Below are positions 22,579 to 33,923 of a stretch of 64,000 bases of DNA, piece after piece; the first letter of the stretch is position 1; each line of letters begins with the position of its first letter. Source of the DNA: Mytilus galloprovincialis. Lineage: Eukaryota > Mollusca > Bivalvia > Mytilida > Mytilidae. Both the position numbers and the translations under genes were made by a program. The notes beneath the pieces are model-generated. The model worked only from the letters and a program-made list of their open reading frames with translations, was not told the origin of the DNA and made no database searches. The DNA lies in NCBI RefSeq assembly GCF_965363235.1, contig NC_134841.1:40221440-40285439 (forward strand), written 5' to 3'.

Positions 22579-22961
22579 ATGGAGCTTGATGCGGATTTTG
22601 ACATATCTACGTTACCAGATCTGCCAATAACGAAATGCAACTGCCAGAAGAAATGAATGCCGAAGTTGTTGAACTATTTGAAATAATGCACCAAGAAGTT
22701 GAAGGTTTTGATGAAATGCTACTTCATGCTGTAACAAGCATCAACAATGATCAAACCCTACCAGTACCTAGCACAACTTCTGTTGAAACAGTTGATTTCC
22801 AAGCACAACATAATCAAGAACCTGCACCAGTACAGGACTCAGACAATACATCAAAAAGATTTAAAAATCTAGACAAAGAGACCTTGCTTGAAATAGAGCA
22901 AAATCAATACAGTGCCTCAACCAAAAAGAATACAAAGTGGGGAGTTGGAGTCTTTAAGTAA
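22579..22961 (+). pseudogene. First exon region of the Crypton recombinase gene
   Basis: An ATG at 22579 opens MELDADFDISTLPDLPIT, an acidic N-terminus. A frame change near 22630 leads into the reading MQLPEEMNAEVVELFEIMHQ and on to RFKNLDKETLLEIEQNQYSA and TKKNTKWGVGVFK. The last part resembles the lead-in to the core-binding domain of Crypton and related host proteins. A candidate donor (AAGTAAGA) follows at about 22957, and the recombinase resumes after a TTTTCAG at about 23668. The exon junction does not restore frame cleanly, consistent with decay. Confidence 0.55.
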
Positions 22962-23667
22962 GACTTGATAAAACAAAACTCTGTTTGGAACACAGTAGTA
23001 GGATTGTCTGTTGTTTTTCCACCAAACCTACCCAGGCAATGATCCGTTTTGACAGATAATATAAATCAAAACATGACCATTTCCCAGAAAGGAGTGGATT
23101 CATCTCAAACTTCACTTGAAATACATTTATTATATAATTACCAAAAGATAAAATAAACATTAAACATGAATTAACACAACATGATGTAATATTAACCTTA
23201 TACATTTCAATGTTTATTACCTGACAAGAGCAAAAATACTTTAAAAAGACAACTTTCTCATGTGTGCTCTTTCCCCATCAATTCTTAGTTATATCACGGA
23301 CAGTCACACAACACTTATATTATTACCTCGTACAGTTAGAACCGATTCTTTTCAATGTCATTGTTTACACGCAATGCCCATGGGTAAAAAAAAAGAACTT
23401 GAGATTCCAGTTGTACACAATGTTTTATATGACCTAATTAATGAAATACAACAAAACAAAGATAAATTTTAGAAAATATGAAATGAAAGGAGATGGGGCG
23501 TATACATGTATTCTATACAAATAGGTTTATTAGACAGCAACCAAACAACATAAGTAACCAAAAAAAAATATCTTCTTGTGTTAATGTTATATATCGTAGA
23601 TAAAAATAAACATAAGCAAATGAACTTTTTTGAAATAAAACTATATTTGTACATTATCACTTTTCAG

Positions 23668-24918
23668 CTTGGTGTTCTGAAAGACTGGCAAGCACTTTGG
23701 ACTTTCAGACCGTGTCTGTTGATTGTCTTAATAGCAGTTTGAGGCAATTTTATGCAGAGGCTCAACCTCAAAACATATCCAAAAGGGCTCTGAAAATGCC
23801 AGAAGAGCATGCACAGGAATACCACAAAAATTCTTTAAAAAATGTACGTGCTGCTTTGAACAGACATCTGAAAGACATAGGCCGTGGCATTGACATTGTC
23901 CGTGATTCAGAATTATGCAGCAAATTCCATGTTGAGTGCTAAGCTGAAACTTAACTTGCGCAATGGATTGTCAAGACCAACACAGCATCACCCTATAATA
24001 ACAACTCCTGAATTGCTTAAAATAAATACATACCTTATGAAAAAAGAGGACCCTGTAGCACTCCGTTTCAGAGTATGGTACCTTTTAGGCATACATTTCG
24101 TCAGCCGTGGGGTAGAATTTCATCATCAATTGAGCATTAATTCCTTCAAATTTGAAAGCGATGAAATGGGATCCGAATTTCTGTCAATATCGCATGAAAC
24201 ACACCAAAAAAATCACCAAGGTGGACTAGACGACGCAACAGAAGAAACACAAGATAAGAGAATGTATGCCGTACCCAATTTTCCGTCCTGTCCTCTTTCT
24301 ACAATAAAGCACTTTCTATCCAGATGTGATCCAGCCGCGAAATCACTGTTCAACCAATGCTGCAAAGAAGCTTTACGCTGTCCATCTATGTACAACACAT
24401 GGTATAATGTAACACCTGTGAAAGTTAAAAACTTCTCAGCTTTCATGCCCGACATATGTAAAAATGCTGGTGTTAAACGTTATACAGGGCATTCACTCAG
24501 ATCTACAGCTATTACCGCCATGAGTGATGCTGGTTTAACAGACAGGAGCATCATGTTTATGTCAGACCATAAATGTGAGGAAAGTCTAAAATCATATTGC
24601 AGGAGACCGAGCACGGTTCAAAAGCATACCATCAGTTCGGTGTTAGACAAGGTAGCAACGGGTAATTCTTCAACATCAGTAGCACTTGTACCAGTTGCTC
24701 CTTCTACTTCCAGTTCTACCGCCATTTCTCCAATTCAAAATAATGTTATAGACACAGAAACTGGACAATCTGTTCCCACCGAAAGAACCCCACTCCGCTC
24801 TCTTGATATACCAAATCAAAACGTTCTAGTTAACAGTCAGTCAACTCTTCAAAACCACAAAATGTCTGGATTTGCAGCAAATTCAGTATTTCATAACTGC
24901 AGTTTCAATTTCAGTTAA
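23668..24918 (+). pseudogene. Crypton tyrosine recombinase (frame-broken)
   Basis: The core-binding half (about 23668-23935, SLRQFYAEAQPQNISKRALK and KNVRAALNRHLKDIGRGIDI) and the catalytic half (about 23940-24918) are in different frames; a further shift lies near 23690. The catalytic residues are recognisable: Arg in HFVSRGVEF, His-x-x-Arg in GHSLRSTAITAM, His in MSDHKCEESL and the Tyr nucleophile in SLKSYCRRPS. The C-terminus is Ser/Thr-rich and ends FHNCSFNFS. The family is the Crypton recombinase that gave rise to host genes of the KCTD1, QRICH1 and ZMYM2 type. A domesticated host gene is less likely because an empty site exists in the paralogue. Confidence 0.8.
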
Positions 24919-25636
24919 CATGTGACACTTTTGAACTGTGTAGTTGTGTATTGCGTGTACACATTGATGGCGTGGATTACAAATCCGGATTATTTGACTT
25001 TTGACTGTTAAAATTCAGTTATTCACATTGAACGTTTTTGATGTTCTGTTATTGTTTCTTTTATATGTTTAAAGACATAATTATTTAGCAAAATGTGTTG
25101 TTAATTCTTACTTTGTTAGTCTTTTACGAGACGGAGTGATGACCTACATTTACTTCCCTGTGTATCGATTTCACTCTGATATATTCAAAAACAACTTAAT
25201 ATCTTTGAATTAAGAATTATAAGGATTAAACACATTTCGAAGGACTTTTATGTTAAGTTTGTGAGTTAATCACCCGAGTTTACACATCAATAACCTCTAG
25301 GAAAAATGTGTTTAATCCTATAATAAAGAAGGCGGGAACTAATGGAATATATTAACTGATCATCGACTCTAAACTCGCTAATTTATTTATAGTTCTTACA
25401 GTGGGTAATTGCTAACCAAAATTTAAAGTTACTAGATACAACTATGGAGCTGATGTAATATGCAAATAGTTTTAAACGAAAAAATATTTAAAATGTCTAA
25501 AACTGTGTACGGAATATATACTTTATAATTCATCGATGAGTTATAATTAATAGCATGTAATTCAGTCTACAAAAAAAATTAACTACTTCTTAACTAATCT
25601 CTTCTGTGCGTTTAAAAGAAGTATGTTGTTCAGTAT

Positions 25637-28216
25637 ATGAAGAAACGAGAGAAAAAAGTAAACAGACACACACGTAACTTCGTAAGAATGCCTTATTTTG
25701 AATACGTGGCAATTTCGTTCATGCTTATTCGCTTTGTGACATCCTTACATTGTGACATTGCGTTTATGGAATCAAAAGAAGGAAAGTTGAAGATAGCCAA
25801 TTGTCAAAATATTGGACTAACGCAAGTTCCGTCTTTTCTTCCAAATGATATCAATATACTGGATCTTAGTGAGAACAATATTAAAAATCTCAGCAATTAT
25901 GATTTTGAACGGTACGGAATATTGGAAAAATTGATCGTAAAGAAAAACAAACTTCATCATATAGAAGATAAGAGTTTCGTTGGATTAAATCGATTGAAGA
26001 TTTTGGATATGTCAGAAAACAAATTGAATTTGTTGCATAGCTATACGTCGGATTTGTTTTTACCATTGGTAAATTTAAGAAACCTAGATATACGACGTAA
26101 CATGGAGCAACAGTCTGAAACTAATTTGTACCACTACCCTGATAACGCTTTTGCTGTTTTAGAACAGTTGGATTTCTTTGCATTGGACATGGCTCCAAAT
26201 CCGAGTTTTGGAAAAGGATTTAGGAGATTGAAAAAGTTGAAATCGTTGACTTTCGAACTTTGTTATTTGCAATATCTTAACAACAGTGTGTTTGAAAACT
26301 TTTCTTCGAACATAAATGAGTTAAATTTAAAGGTGTGTCGTTTACATTTAGTTCATGTAGAAAATGATATTCTTCTTCCCTTTCCAAAAATGACCAAGTT
26401 AAACCTAGACGGAACTTGTATGCATCTAAAGCAGGCACTCAATATCTTATCTCCTTATCGTGGTAAAAGGTTTAAACTAATAAATTTCGGAGGATTGAGC
26501 TGTCCTGCATTCAATAATGAAAATTATACTTTTGTAGTGACAATCACAAAAGTAATGATGCAATATCTAAGAACTATTTGTGTCGAATGGTTAGACTTAT
26601 CCGACAACGGGATAGTTGATTTTGAGGAAGATTCGTTACTGTCGTATGATAGACCAGAATGTTTAGAAAATATTTTCTTTAAAGGGAACCGTTTCGCCTT
26701 TTCGAAGGGCAGGCAAATGGATGAATTAAAAAGTTTTTTACAAAACTGTAAAAACTTAAAAACCTTAGATTATTCATATATTCCAGTTAAATATGAACTG
26801 AGCAATAACGACCTAGATAGAAACATTGTTCATGAGAAACAGCAATTTGAAAGTAAATCTTCTGAAGTCATTATTTTGCCTCGCTCCTTGGAAACTTTAC
26901 TTCTAAGTAATGTGTTATGTTATGATTTTCAAAGAATTTTTTTAATTCCAGAAGGAAGCAATTTGACAAACTTAGATGTTTCTTTTGGTTTTTCTCTTAC
27001 AAGTATTCTTTTTCAAAAGAACTCCTCTCAGAAAATCGAAACATTGGTAATTGATGGTCATCCGTATTCTTCTTTTATAGTTCAAGAAGAACTGATGAAT
27101 AACGGAAAAATCAAAACTTTAAAATGGAGAGATGCTAGTTTGTATATTCACATGAACCCTGAAAATAAGCATTATTCTTCGAGAATACAGGAACTATTTA
27201 AGAAGTTAAAATACTTAGAACACTTAGATATGTCAAAAAATTCCCTGTGGTTTTTACCTGCAAATGTATTTGAAAGCATGACATATCTTTCAGAAATACG
27301 TTTGTCCAAAAACTTATTCCATTTGGTTCCCCGGCAAATCATGGATCTTACAAACATTAAATTATTAGATTTTCGACAAAATCTTTTAACAACATTGGAT
27401 AAAAACACACGAGTTTGGGCAGATTCAATGAATCAACAACACGGCTTGAGTATTCTAATGGAAGATAATGCATTTGAATGTAATTGTGACAATTTGGACT
27501 TTATTGATTGGATAAATAAAACCAAAGTCAAGCTTGACAGTCGCTCGTATAAATGTACGCTTGTTAATGGTTCCATAATCACTGTTCGGGAATCCTACGA
27601 GAAGATGCATGATTTGTTTTCCCATTGTGAAAGTTCAACATGGCTTACCGTTGCCTCAACTTTGTTGTCCACGTGCTTCGTAACAGGTTTTTTATTTTTG
27701 ATATATAGTAAAAGATGGGAAATTTCTTTATTCTTTTACCAAAAATTCCGAATCATTGTCAAAAAGAAATACTGCAAAAGCTTCAAATATGACGTTTTCG
27801 TTTCGTATGGGGACGATAGTGGACCCTGGATTAAAAACTATCTAATTCCAAAATTAGAACACGAGTGGAAACTCAAAATGTGTTTCAAAGATCGTGACTT
27901 CTTACCCGGGTGTTTCTATTTTGATACAGAAGCAGAAAGTATAGAAAACAGTAGACATGTTATATTTTTGCTTACTCCGTCTTTTAAATCGTCAGAAGAT
28001 TACCTTTTTGCAGTTGAAAGAGTAAAACACGAGAAAAGGATACGTAATATAGAAAACATTATAGTTTTAGCAAAGGATATTTCATTGAAAGACATTCCAA
28101 CAGAACTAACTTATATTTGGAACTATGTATCATTCATCCAGTGGCCAGATGACACCGATGATTTCGACATCATGTGGCAACAATTAAGACTATGGGTTTG
28201 TAGTGATTTGATGTAA
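25637..28216 (+). CDS. Toll-like receptor, TLR-A2 (intact, single exon)
   Basis: An 859-aa near-twin of TLR-A1 with the same architecture: signal peptide (alternative start at Met18, 25688), LRR ectodomain, single C-terminal cysteine cluster, one transmembrane helix and TIR domain. It differs from A1 at residues 647 (Ile), 729 (Gly) and 760 (Phe). The last two are inside the TIR domain, close to box 1 and just after the RDFLPG BB-loop. A fourth, silent change lies near the stop. The first ~1.9 kb of coding sequence show no difference by eye, although the non-coding flanks differ by about 1%, which suggests gene conversion. The Crypton now sits about 315 bp upstream of the start, so the distal upstream region shared with A1 has been pushed 3 kb away; A2 may be regulated differently. 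Confidence 0.95.
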   Translation: MKKREKKVNRHTRNFVRMPYFEYVAISFMLIRFVTSLHCDIAFMESKEGKLKIANCQNIGLTQVPSFLPNDINILDLSENNIKNLSNYDFERYGILEKLIVKKNKLHHIEDKSFVGLNRLKILDMSENKLNLLHSYTSDLFLPLVNLRNLDIRRNMEQQSETNLYHYPDNAFAVLEQLDFFALDMAPNPSFGKGFRRLKKLKSLTFELCYLQYLNNSVFENFSSNINELNLKVCRLHLVHVENDILLPFPKMTKLNLDGTCMHLKQALNILSPYRGKRFKLINFGGLSCPAFNNENYTFVVTITKVMMQYLRTICVEWLDLSDNGIVDFEEDSLLSYDRPECLENIFFKGNRFAFSKGRQMDELKSFLQNCKNLKTLDYSYIPVKYELSNNDLDRNIVHEKQQFESKSSEVIILPRSLETLLLSNVLCYDFQRIFLIPEGSNLTNLDVSFGFSLTSILFQKNSSQKIETLVIDGHPYSSFIVQEELMNNGKIKTLKWRDASLYIHMNPENKHYSSRIQELFKKLKYLEHLDMSKNSLWFLPANVFESMTYLSEIRLSKNLFHLVPRQIMDLTNIKLLDFRQNLLTTLDKNTRVWADSMNQQHGLSILMEDNAFECNCDNLDFIDWINKTKVKLDSRSYKCTLVNGSIITVRESYEKMHDLFSHCESSTWLTVASTLLSTCFVTGFLFLIYSKRWEISLFFYQKFRIIVKKKYCKSFKYDVFVSYGDDSGPWIKNYLIPKLEHEWKLKMCFKDRDFLPGCFYFDTEAESIENSRHVIFLLTPSFKSSEDYLFAVERVKHEKRIRNIENIIVLAKDISLKDIPTELTYIWNYVSFIQWPDDTDDFDIMWQQLRLWVCSDLM

Positions 28217-29544
28217 AATACACTTCCAAATTCTCCTATGTATTTAAAAATCATAGGGTTATTTAAAAGGAAAATATTGTAAAATCAAATAGTTAGCAAA
28301 ATAGTGTAAAAAATAGTTAGCAAAATATTGTAATAAATAATAATGGCTTCAAAAACTTCTTGATCAAACTTATGGTTAAACATATAGAATTATATGATAA
28401 ATGCATCTTGCATTGTTCGTGATTGTTCAGTTGAATTGACCATTATATATTGGAATTCAGAACTCATATTCTTGTTTGATAATATATATTTTTGATGCGT
28501 GACATGCATATAATTTCATATTCATTACTTGATATTATTTAAAATATGCATTGAAGTTTAGCGGCCAATCTTGGAGTTTCCAAAAGCCTTAATTTGACAA
28601 ATACGTGGGTTTTATTTATACCGCAGTATCTTGTATCAGTGTATTTTTTTTAATTCTTCATTGAATCATTCGCAATATGTGACCCGCCATGACATTTGCA
28701 GGCTTATGGAGGTAAAACGTCATTGTTAGAAAAATTATAAACATGATAAATATCGAGATTCAATGAAATACGTATTTGTGAAGAGGAGATAAACACTTGC
28801 CTTTGCTTCTCTTTTGCGGACGCCGAACTTTACATCATATATAAGTTTTGAAGAAGTTTTACTTTATCGTTTGAAGTGAAAAATATTTGAATCTACATTT
28901 TAAATTGATACAAAAAAAAAAATCAAATTTCTGCTCTATAGATTTCCTTTCATAAATGAAGTCTGAAAGTCTGAAATATATCCATAATAAATGCACCGTA
29001 TCAAATGCATATAAGAGAACACCTACTTATAAACTGTTACGCGTCGCATACTATGTATAGAGACATGCATAATAAATTTAAATTAAAAAAAGGAATTCTT
29101 AAAGCTTCCTTTGACATTTTAAACTAATTTTATTTCAACAAGTTTAAATTACATGTTCTAAAATAGAGATAAGAATTGTTTGCATTGTAGTAAATCTAAG
29201 TCTTTGAAAATTTATTCAAATACGCTATTAAACATCACTAAGAGCCAATAAATACAATAATTTTGTGTTTTATAAATTAGTGCCTTCGATAAGTAAAAAC
29301 TAATATTATTATGAATGCACCTATATAGAGTAACCCTTTTCTTGGATATAAATGTTGATTTTCCTTATTCCATCGATCATTTTTCAGTTGACATATGGGA
29401 TGATACTTCAACATAAATAATTGATGATTTTAAAATCAGGGTCAGCAGTAGTTCGAATAGAGCAGTAGAAAATCCTGTCGCTGCAGATTTTCAGCAAGAT
29501 TACAGACATATCGTAATGGTGACCGTCAAAGTTTATGGTGTCGA

Positions 29545-29825
29545 CTTTAGTTACAAAAGTATTGATTGATCGATATGTGTTTAAATGCTACTTTCAACAC
29601 TATTGTACTATTTCGTGGCGATCAATTTTTATTGATGGACGACACCTGAGTGCTCAGAGATAATCACTGACCTTTGATATAAAACTTACAATTCTACTCT
29701 CAATAAAGATTGCAGTCGAAGTCACTTGCCATGTGCGGGATTCGAACTAACCTTGGTGTTGACAGGCTAGTGATACAGCATTTTGACTACTTAGACCACT
29801 CAGAAGGCCCATCGAAGCTCCCCAG
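29545..29825 (-). mobile_element. tRNA-derived SINE
   Basis: On the minus strand a perfect Pol III B box GTTCGAATCC (complement of 29738-29747) lies downstream of an A-box-like TGAGTGGTCTAAG (about 29795-29808). The body includes the complement of TTTCGTGGCGATCA and ends in ATTGATT-type repeats. The same family is at 60130-60412, and divergence between the two is substantial, so both are old. Confidence 0.75.
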
Positions 29826-30598
29826 TTAGTAGGAATCTTCCTTATAACATGTTACAGTGTTGGGTTTTTTTATTTCTGGGCACACCCCTGTTAATGACGT
29901 CAGTAAAATGAACAAACATGAGCGTGACTTATCAGTTGAAATATTTAAACGCCATACAACGTGATAGGGAATACGCTTTAGCTTTGATATTGGAATGCGA
30001 CAATGAAAAGTAGTTGAAATCATCACGTTCGCAATGGTTTGGTTTAAGGGCAGCATTCTATGTCAATATTATGGAAATTATCATGATATTAAACTCAATG
30101 TCTTTTTATACATGTTAAGTTCATTTGTATATATGAAGTGCACTCACTAAAACGTACGTAATTGATTGACGACAGAAAATAATCAATAAAGCTTAAATGA
30201 TTTTATTTTGTTGATACTGACGAAGTTTTTGTAAATTGGTTAGGTTTCTTGTCCAATGAGTATGTTTTCGGACAGATCGATAATAAAATACTAATCAATC
30301 GAAATGTGAGCACCTGCTTCAAGAACCATTGATTGTTTTTTTCATCTGAAGGAGCTTCCTTTATTGCGAGTTTTGCCTTGATCTCGTTATTTAAAAAGAC
30401 ATTTTATTTCTTTTCGAACCATATGATTGCGACTATAGTTTTTAAATGAAATTAAACATCGAAAATTATGCAATGTAGCAACACATTAACGGCTTTCTTT
30501 AGAGGTATGAAGTAAACAAAAATACTTGCTACGGTAAAGCAATTCTCAAATTGAAAAAAAAATAGTTTCAATCGAAACACAACTTACTGAATGTGACA
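29826..30598. other. Gene-free stretch upstream of TLR-B
   Basis: AT-rich, with no feature I can support. Confidence 0.55.
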
Positions 30599-30599
30599 A

Positions 30600-30705
30600 A
30601 CAACTGAGCAACATGAACCTCACAAAAAAACGGAAACAATCTTGGGTGATCCTAAAACATATGCATATCCTGCTCCATGATTGGCACTCGTCGTGTTTCT
30701 CATGT
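30600..30705 (-). repeat. Solo 3' tail of a Penelope-like element (relic)
   Basis: Minus-strand match to the tail: GGGTGATCCT, ATCCTGCTCCATGATTGGCA and CGTCGTGTTTCTCATG parallel GGGTGATCTCAGG, ATCCTGCTCCACATGTGGCA and CGTCGTGTTGCTTTATGTG at 35440-35520. The left edge of the TLR-B tandem duplication falls inside this relic. Confidence 0.65.
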
Positions 30706-31439
30706 TGATACACACTTTTTTATCGTTTCAAAAATAAAATTATATGAGGTAGTCGTTATATTTCTTTTTGTAATCTCTTTTCGTTTTTATCGAAATACAT
30801 ATCGATTTCTGAATATCATGGTACTATTATAACATTAATTTTGAAAGTATATCTTTTTTAATTCCTTTACTATTTGATGATTTTGTAAATGATACAAAGT
30901 TCACAGTTGTGTCTTAACACACAAATACGTATTTCTGGGTTACTTTACTATTATATGAACTCAGTCAATTTGATTACGAATGATTATTATATTTCTACAC
31001 CTGGATGGTTACATATTTTTTTTTCTCAAATTCACATAAAAAATATTTACCCGGAAGAAAGAGTATAAAATGATATTAGTTAAAGCGTATAAAAGATACC
31101 TACAATAGTTATCAATTTGGTTAATCCGCATAGCAAAGTGTCGGTTTGTTAAGATGGTTATTTAAAATTAAATAGTGTACGATAATTATTACCAAGAATA
31201 TGGACTGATACAATTTTGACATCGGAATTTATATAAGCCATAATAACAAATTGATTCTGTGATCTATAGTTTTTGTTTTATTTGTGCGTGTATAAACGGT
31301 GATATAATAACGATATATTAGTAATTGTTAAAACACATTTATTGGGATGTATAACTATATTTATCAGATAGTGCCGTGCTTGTTCATTTTAATTTATTTA
31401 GTATATGCTCAAGAATGTAACATAACAGTTTATGATTAT
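30699..31439 (+). repeat. TLR-B upstream region, original copy
   Basis: 741 bp covering the 5' flank and first 31 codons of TLR-B. It is repeated with one 2-bp indel and very few other differences at 33763-34501, a shift of about 3.06 kb. It probably contains the promoter. Confidence 0.92.
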
Positions 31440-33923
31440 TTATCAGAACGGGTTAAGTTTGCGGACTGTAGTAGACGAGGTTTTAGCGAAGTTCCACAGT
31501 CACTTCCACGTGATATCACCGTTCTGGATCTTAGTGGAAACAAAATTCGTCGTATCAGTAACTACTCTTTTGAAAATTACAGTTTATTACACAATTTATC
31601 GTTGGCTAAAAATAAACTTCACATAATGGAGGAACATGCATTTAATGGATTAATCCGATTGAAGTTTTTGAATATGGCTGACAACATTTTGAACCTGAGA
31701 TATGTCTATACAACAGAAATGCTTTTGCCGTTGCAAAATTTGAATAATCTGGACATACGACGGAATATTCCGAATCAACCGACTCTGGATTTATACCATT
31801 ATCCTGATCAAGCTTTTGCAGTTTTACAAAAGCTAGAATTCTTAGCATTAGATATGGCTCCAAATCCGATTTTCGGAATAGGATTTCAAGGGCTGAAAAA
31901 TCTGAAATCATTAACGTTTGAATTTTGTTTTTTAAAATATCTACGAGGGTATACATTCGAAAACTTTTCAGCGAATTTAGACGAATTGAAACTGACTAGA
32001 TGTCATTCAAATTTTTTGGAGATGGAACACAATGCTTTTGTCCCTTTTCCTAAAATTACCAAAATACATTTTGAAGAATCATGCATGCATCTGAAACAGG
32101 CTCTTAACATACTGTCACCATATGAAGGCAAGACTATTGAAATTATGAATTTTCGATGCCTTAACTGTCCCATTTTCAATAACAATGAATATCCGTTTTC
32201 ATTAAAAGTCACAACAGCCATGATGAGATATTTGAAAACAATTTGTGTAGAAACTTTAGATTTATCAGACAACGGGATAGTTGATTTTGATGAAAACTCG
32301 CCATTGTCATTCGATAGAACAGAGTGTTTAAAACATTTATATTTTTAAGGAAACAGGTTTGCGTTTGCCTATGGTAGACATATGGACGAGTTAAAAACAT
32401 TTTTTAACAAATCTCTTGCATTGAAAACATTTGACTATTCTTATATTCCAGTTCGATATAAGCTATACACAAATGATTTTCGTCAATATTACGGAAAAGA
32501 TTATCATTTGTCTAACAATGTGATTTATTTGCCTCGTTCATTAGAAAAATTAGTTTTGGGTAATGTTCTGTGTGAGGATATTTCTAGATTATTCTTTATA
32601 CGTCGAGGAAGCAATTTGACTTACCTAGATGTGTCGTTTAGTTATACAAACAATGCTGTAGTTTTTGAAGGAAACGCCTCATACAAAACTGACACTTTGG
32701 TCTTAGATGGTCATTTTCACTTGACATTGTACACAATAGAGCTTGTTAATTTTATAAATGTAAAATATCTTTTGCGGAGAAGTGCTAGTTTGTTTCGTAT
32801 AATGCATACTAGTTCAGATGACATGTTTTTCAAAAGATTTATAGCACATTTTAGAAAATTTAAATACCTCAATCATTTGGATTTGTCAGATAATAGTCTT
32901 AATAATTTACCAGAAAATTTATTCATTAATATTGATCATCTATCAGAATTATCTTTGTATACGAATTTGTTTCAGTCCACTCCAAGTGAGATCATTTCTC
33001 TAAATGATATCAAAGTACTTGACCTTATAAGTAACTTACTACCAACAGTGGATTATAAAACTCGTGTTTGGGCGGATTCAATGAACCTAAAACATGGTTT
33101 ATATTTTCTTCTTGATGGCAATGCATTTGAATGTAATTGTGACAATTTGGATTTTATCAAGTGGATTCAAGAAACAAAAGTCAATCTAGACAGCAGATCA
33201 TACAAGTGTACACTTCTAAACGGAACTGTTATAACCGTACTTGATGCATATGAAAACATGCATGGTTTGTTTTCCCACTGTAGAAATTCAATATGGCTGA
33301 TTGTCTCTTCCATTTTGTTAGGAACAAGTTGTATCTTGACTTTAATAGTTTTATTATACAATAGACGATGGAACATAGCTATATTTTTTTACCGCATTTT
33401 TCGAAAGATTGTTGAAAAGAAATATGGTAAAAAATACACATATGACGTTTTTGTTTCATATGGCGGGGATTGCATACCTTGGATAAAAAAATACTTTATT
33501 CCAAAACTAGAAAACGAATGGAAATTCAAAATATGCGTAAAAGATCGCGACTTTTACGGCGGAGAGTCATTTTATGACGCAGAGGCAGACAGCATAGAAA
33601 ACAGTAGACATGTTATATTTTTACTTACTCCAATATTTAAAGTCTCGCCAGACTGTCTGTTTGAAATTGATAGAGTGAAACACGAAATAAGTATGCAAAA
33701 CATTGAAAATGTCATAGTCATATCTAAAGACATAACTTTAAAAGATATTCCTGAAGGGCTAACTCATGTTGATACACACTTTTTTATCGTTTCAAAAATA
33801 AAATTATATGAGGTAGTCGTTATATTTCTTTTTGTAATCTCTTTTCGTTTTTATCGAAATATATCGATTTCTGAATATCATGGTACTATTATAACATTTA
33901 TTTTAAAAGTATATCTTTTTTAA
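31347..33923 (+). pseudogene. Toll-like receptor TLR-B, disrupted, with a chimeric 3' end
   Basis: Homologous to TLR-A along its length, with signal peptide (MYNYIYQIVPCLFILIYLVY), LRRs, cysteine cluster (NAFECNCDNLDF), transmembrane helix and TIR. Three lesions are visible. First, codon 334 (32346-32348) is TAA where the paralogues have AAA (HLYF-stop-GNRFAF versus HLYFKGNRFAF). Second, the BB-loop reads RDFYGG instead of RDFLPG, losing the proline. Third, after DIPEGLT the TIR is cut and about 50 codons come from duplicated upstream DNA (HVDTHFFIVSKIKLYEVVVI), so box 3 is missing. The frame is otherwise open, so inactivation is recent. A downstream Met at 32382 would give a product without a signal peptide. 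It might still yield a truncated secreted LRR fragment of 333 aa, but I favour a pseudogene. Confidence 0.88.

Larger units (their letters stand above)
22261..25321 (+). mobile_element. Crypton DNA transposon (tyrosine recombinase type)
   Basis: A 3061-bp insert absent from the paralogous site at 13335-13339. The empty site has one AATAA, while the filled site has AATAA on both sides (22256-22260 and 25322-25326). Cryptons encode a tyrosine recombinase, lack terminal inverted repeats, and insert by recombination that leaves short direct repeats, as seen here. The right end carries a hairpin: ATAAGGATTAAACACATTT near 25219 and its near complement AAATGTGTTTAATCCTAT at 25304-25321. The coding region appears to contain an intron and at least two frame breaks, so this copy is probably dead. 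Confidence 0.85.
21179..29241 (+). repeat. Tandem duplication unit 2 (contains TLR-A2)
   Basis: Second copy of the unit at 12255-20993. It contains a 3061-bp Crypton upstream of the gene and lacks the CACTA element. Non-coding flanks differ from unit 1 by roughly 1%, mostly single bases and short indels. Confidence 0.93.

Noticed and set aside
23884-24918. Domesticated host recombinase gene
   Set aside because: The insertion has an empty site in the paralogous unit and frame breaks upstream, so it is a mobile copy.
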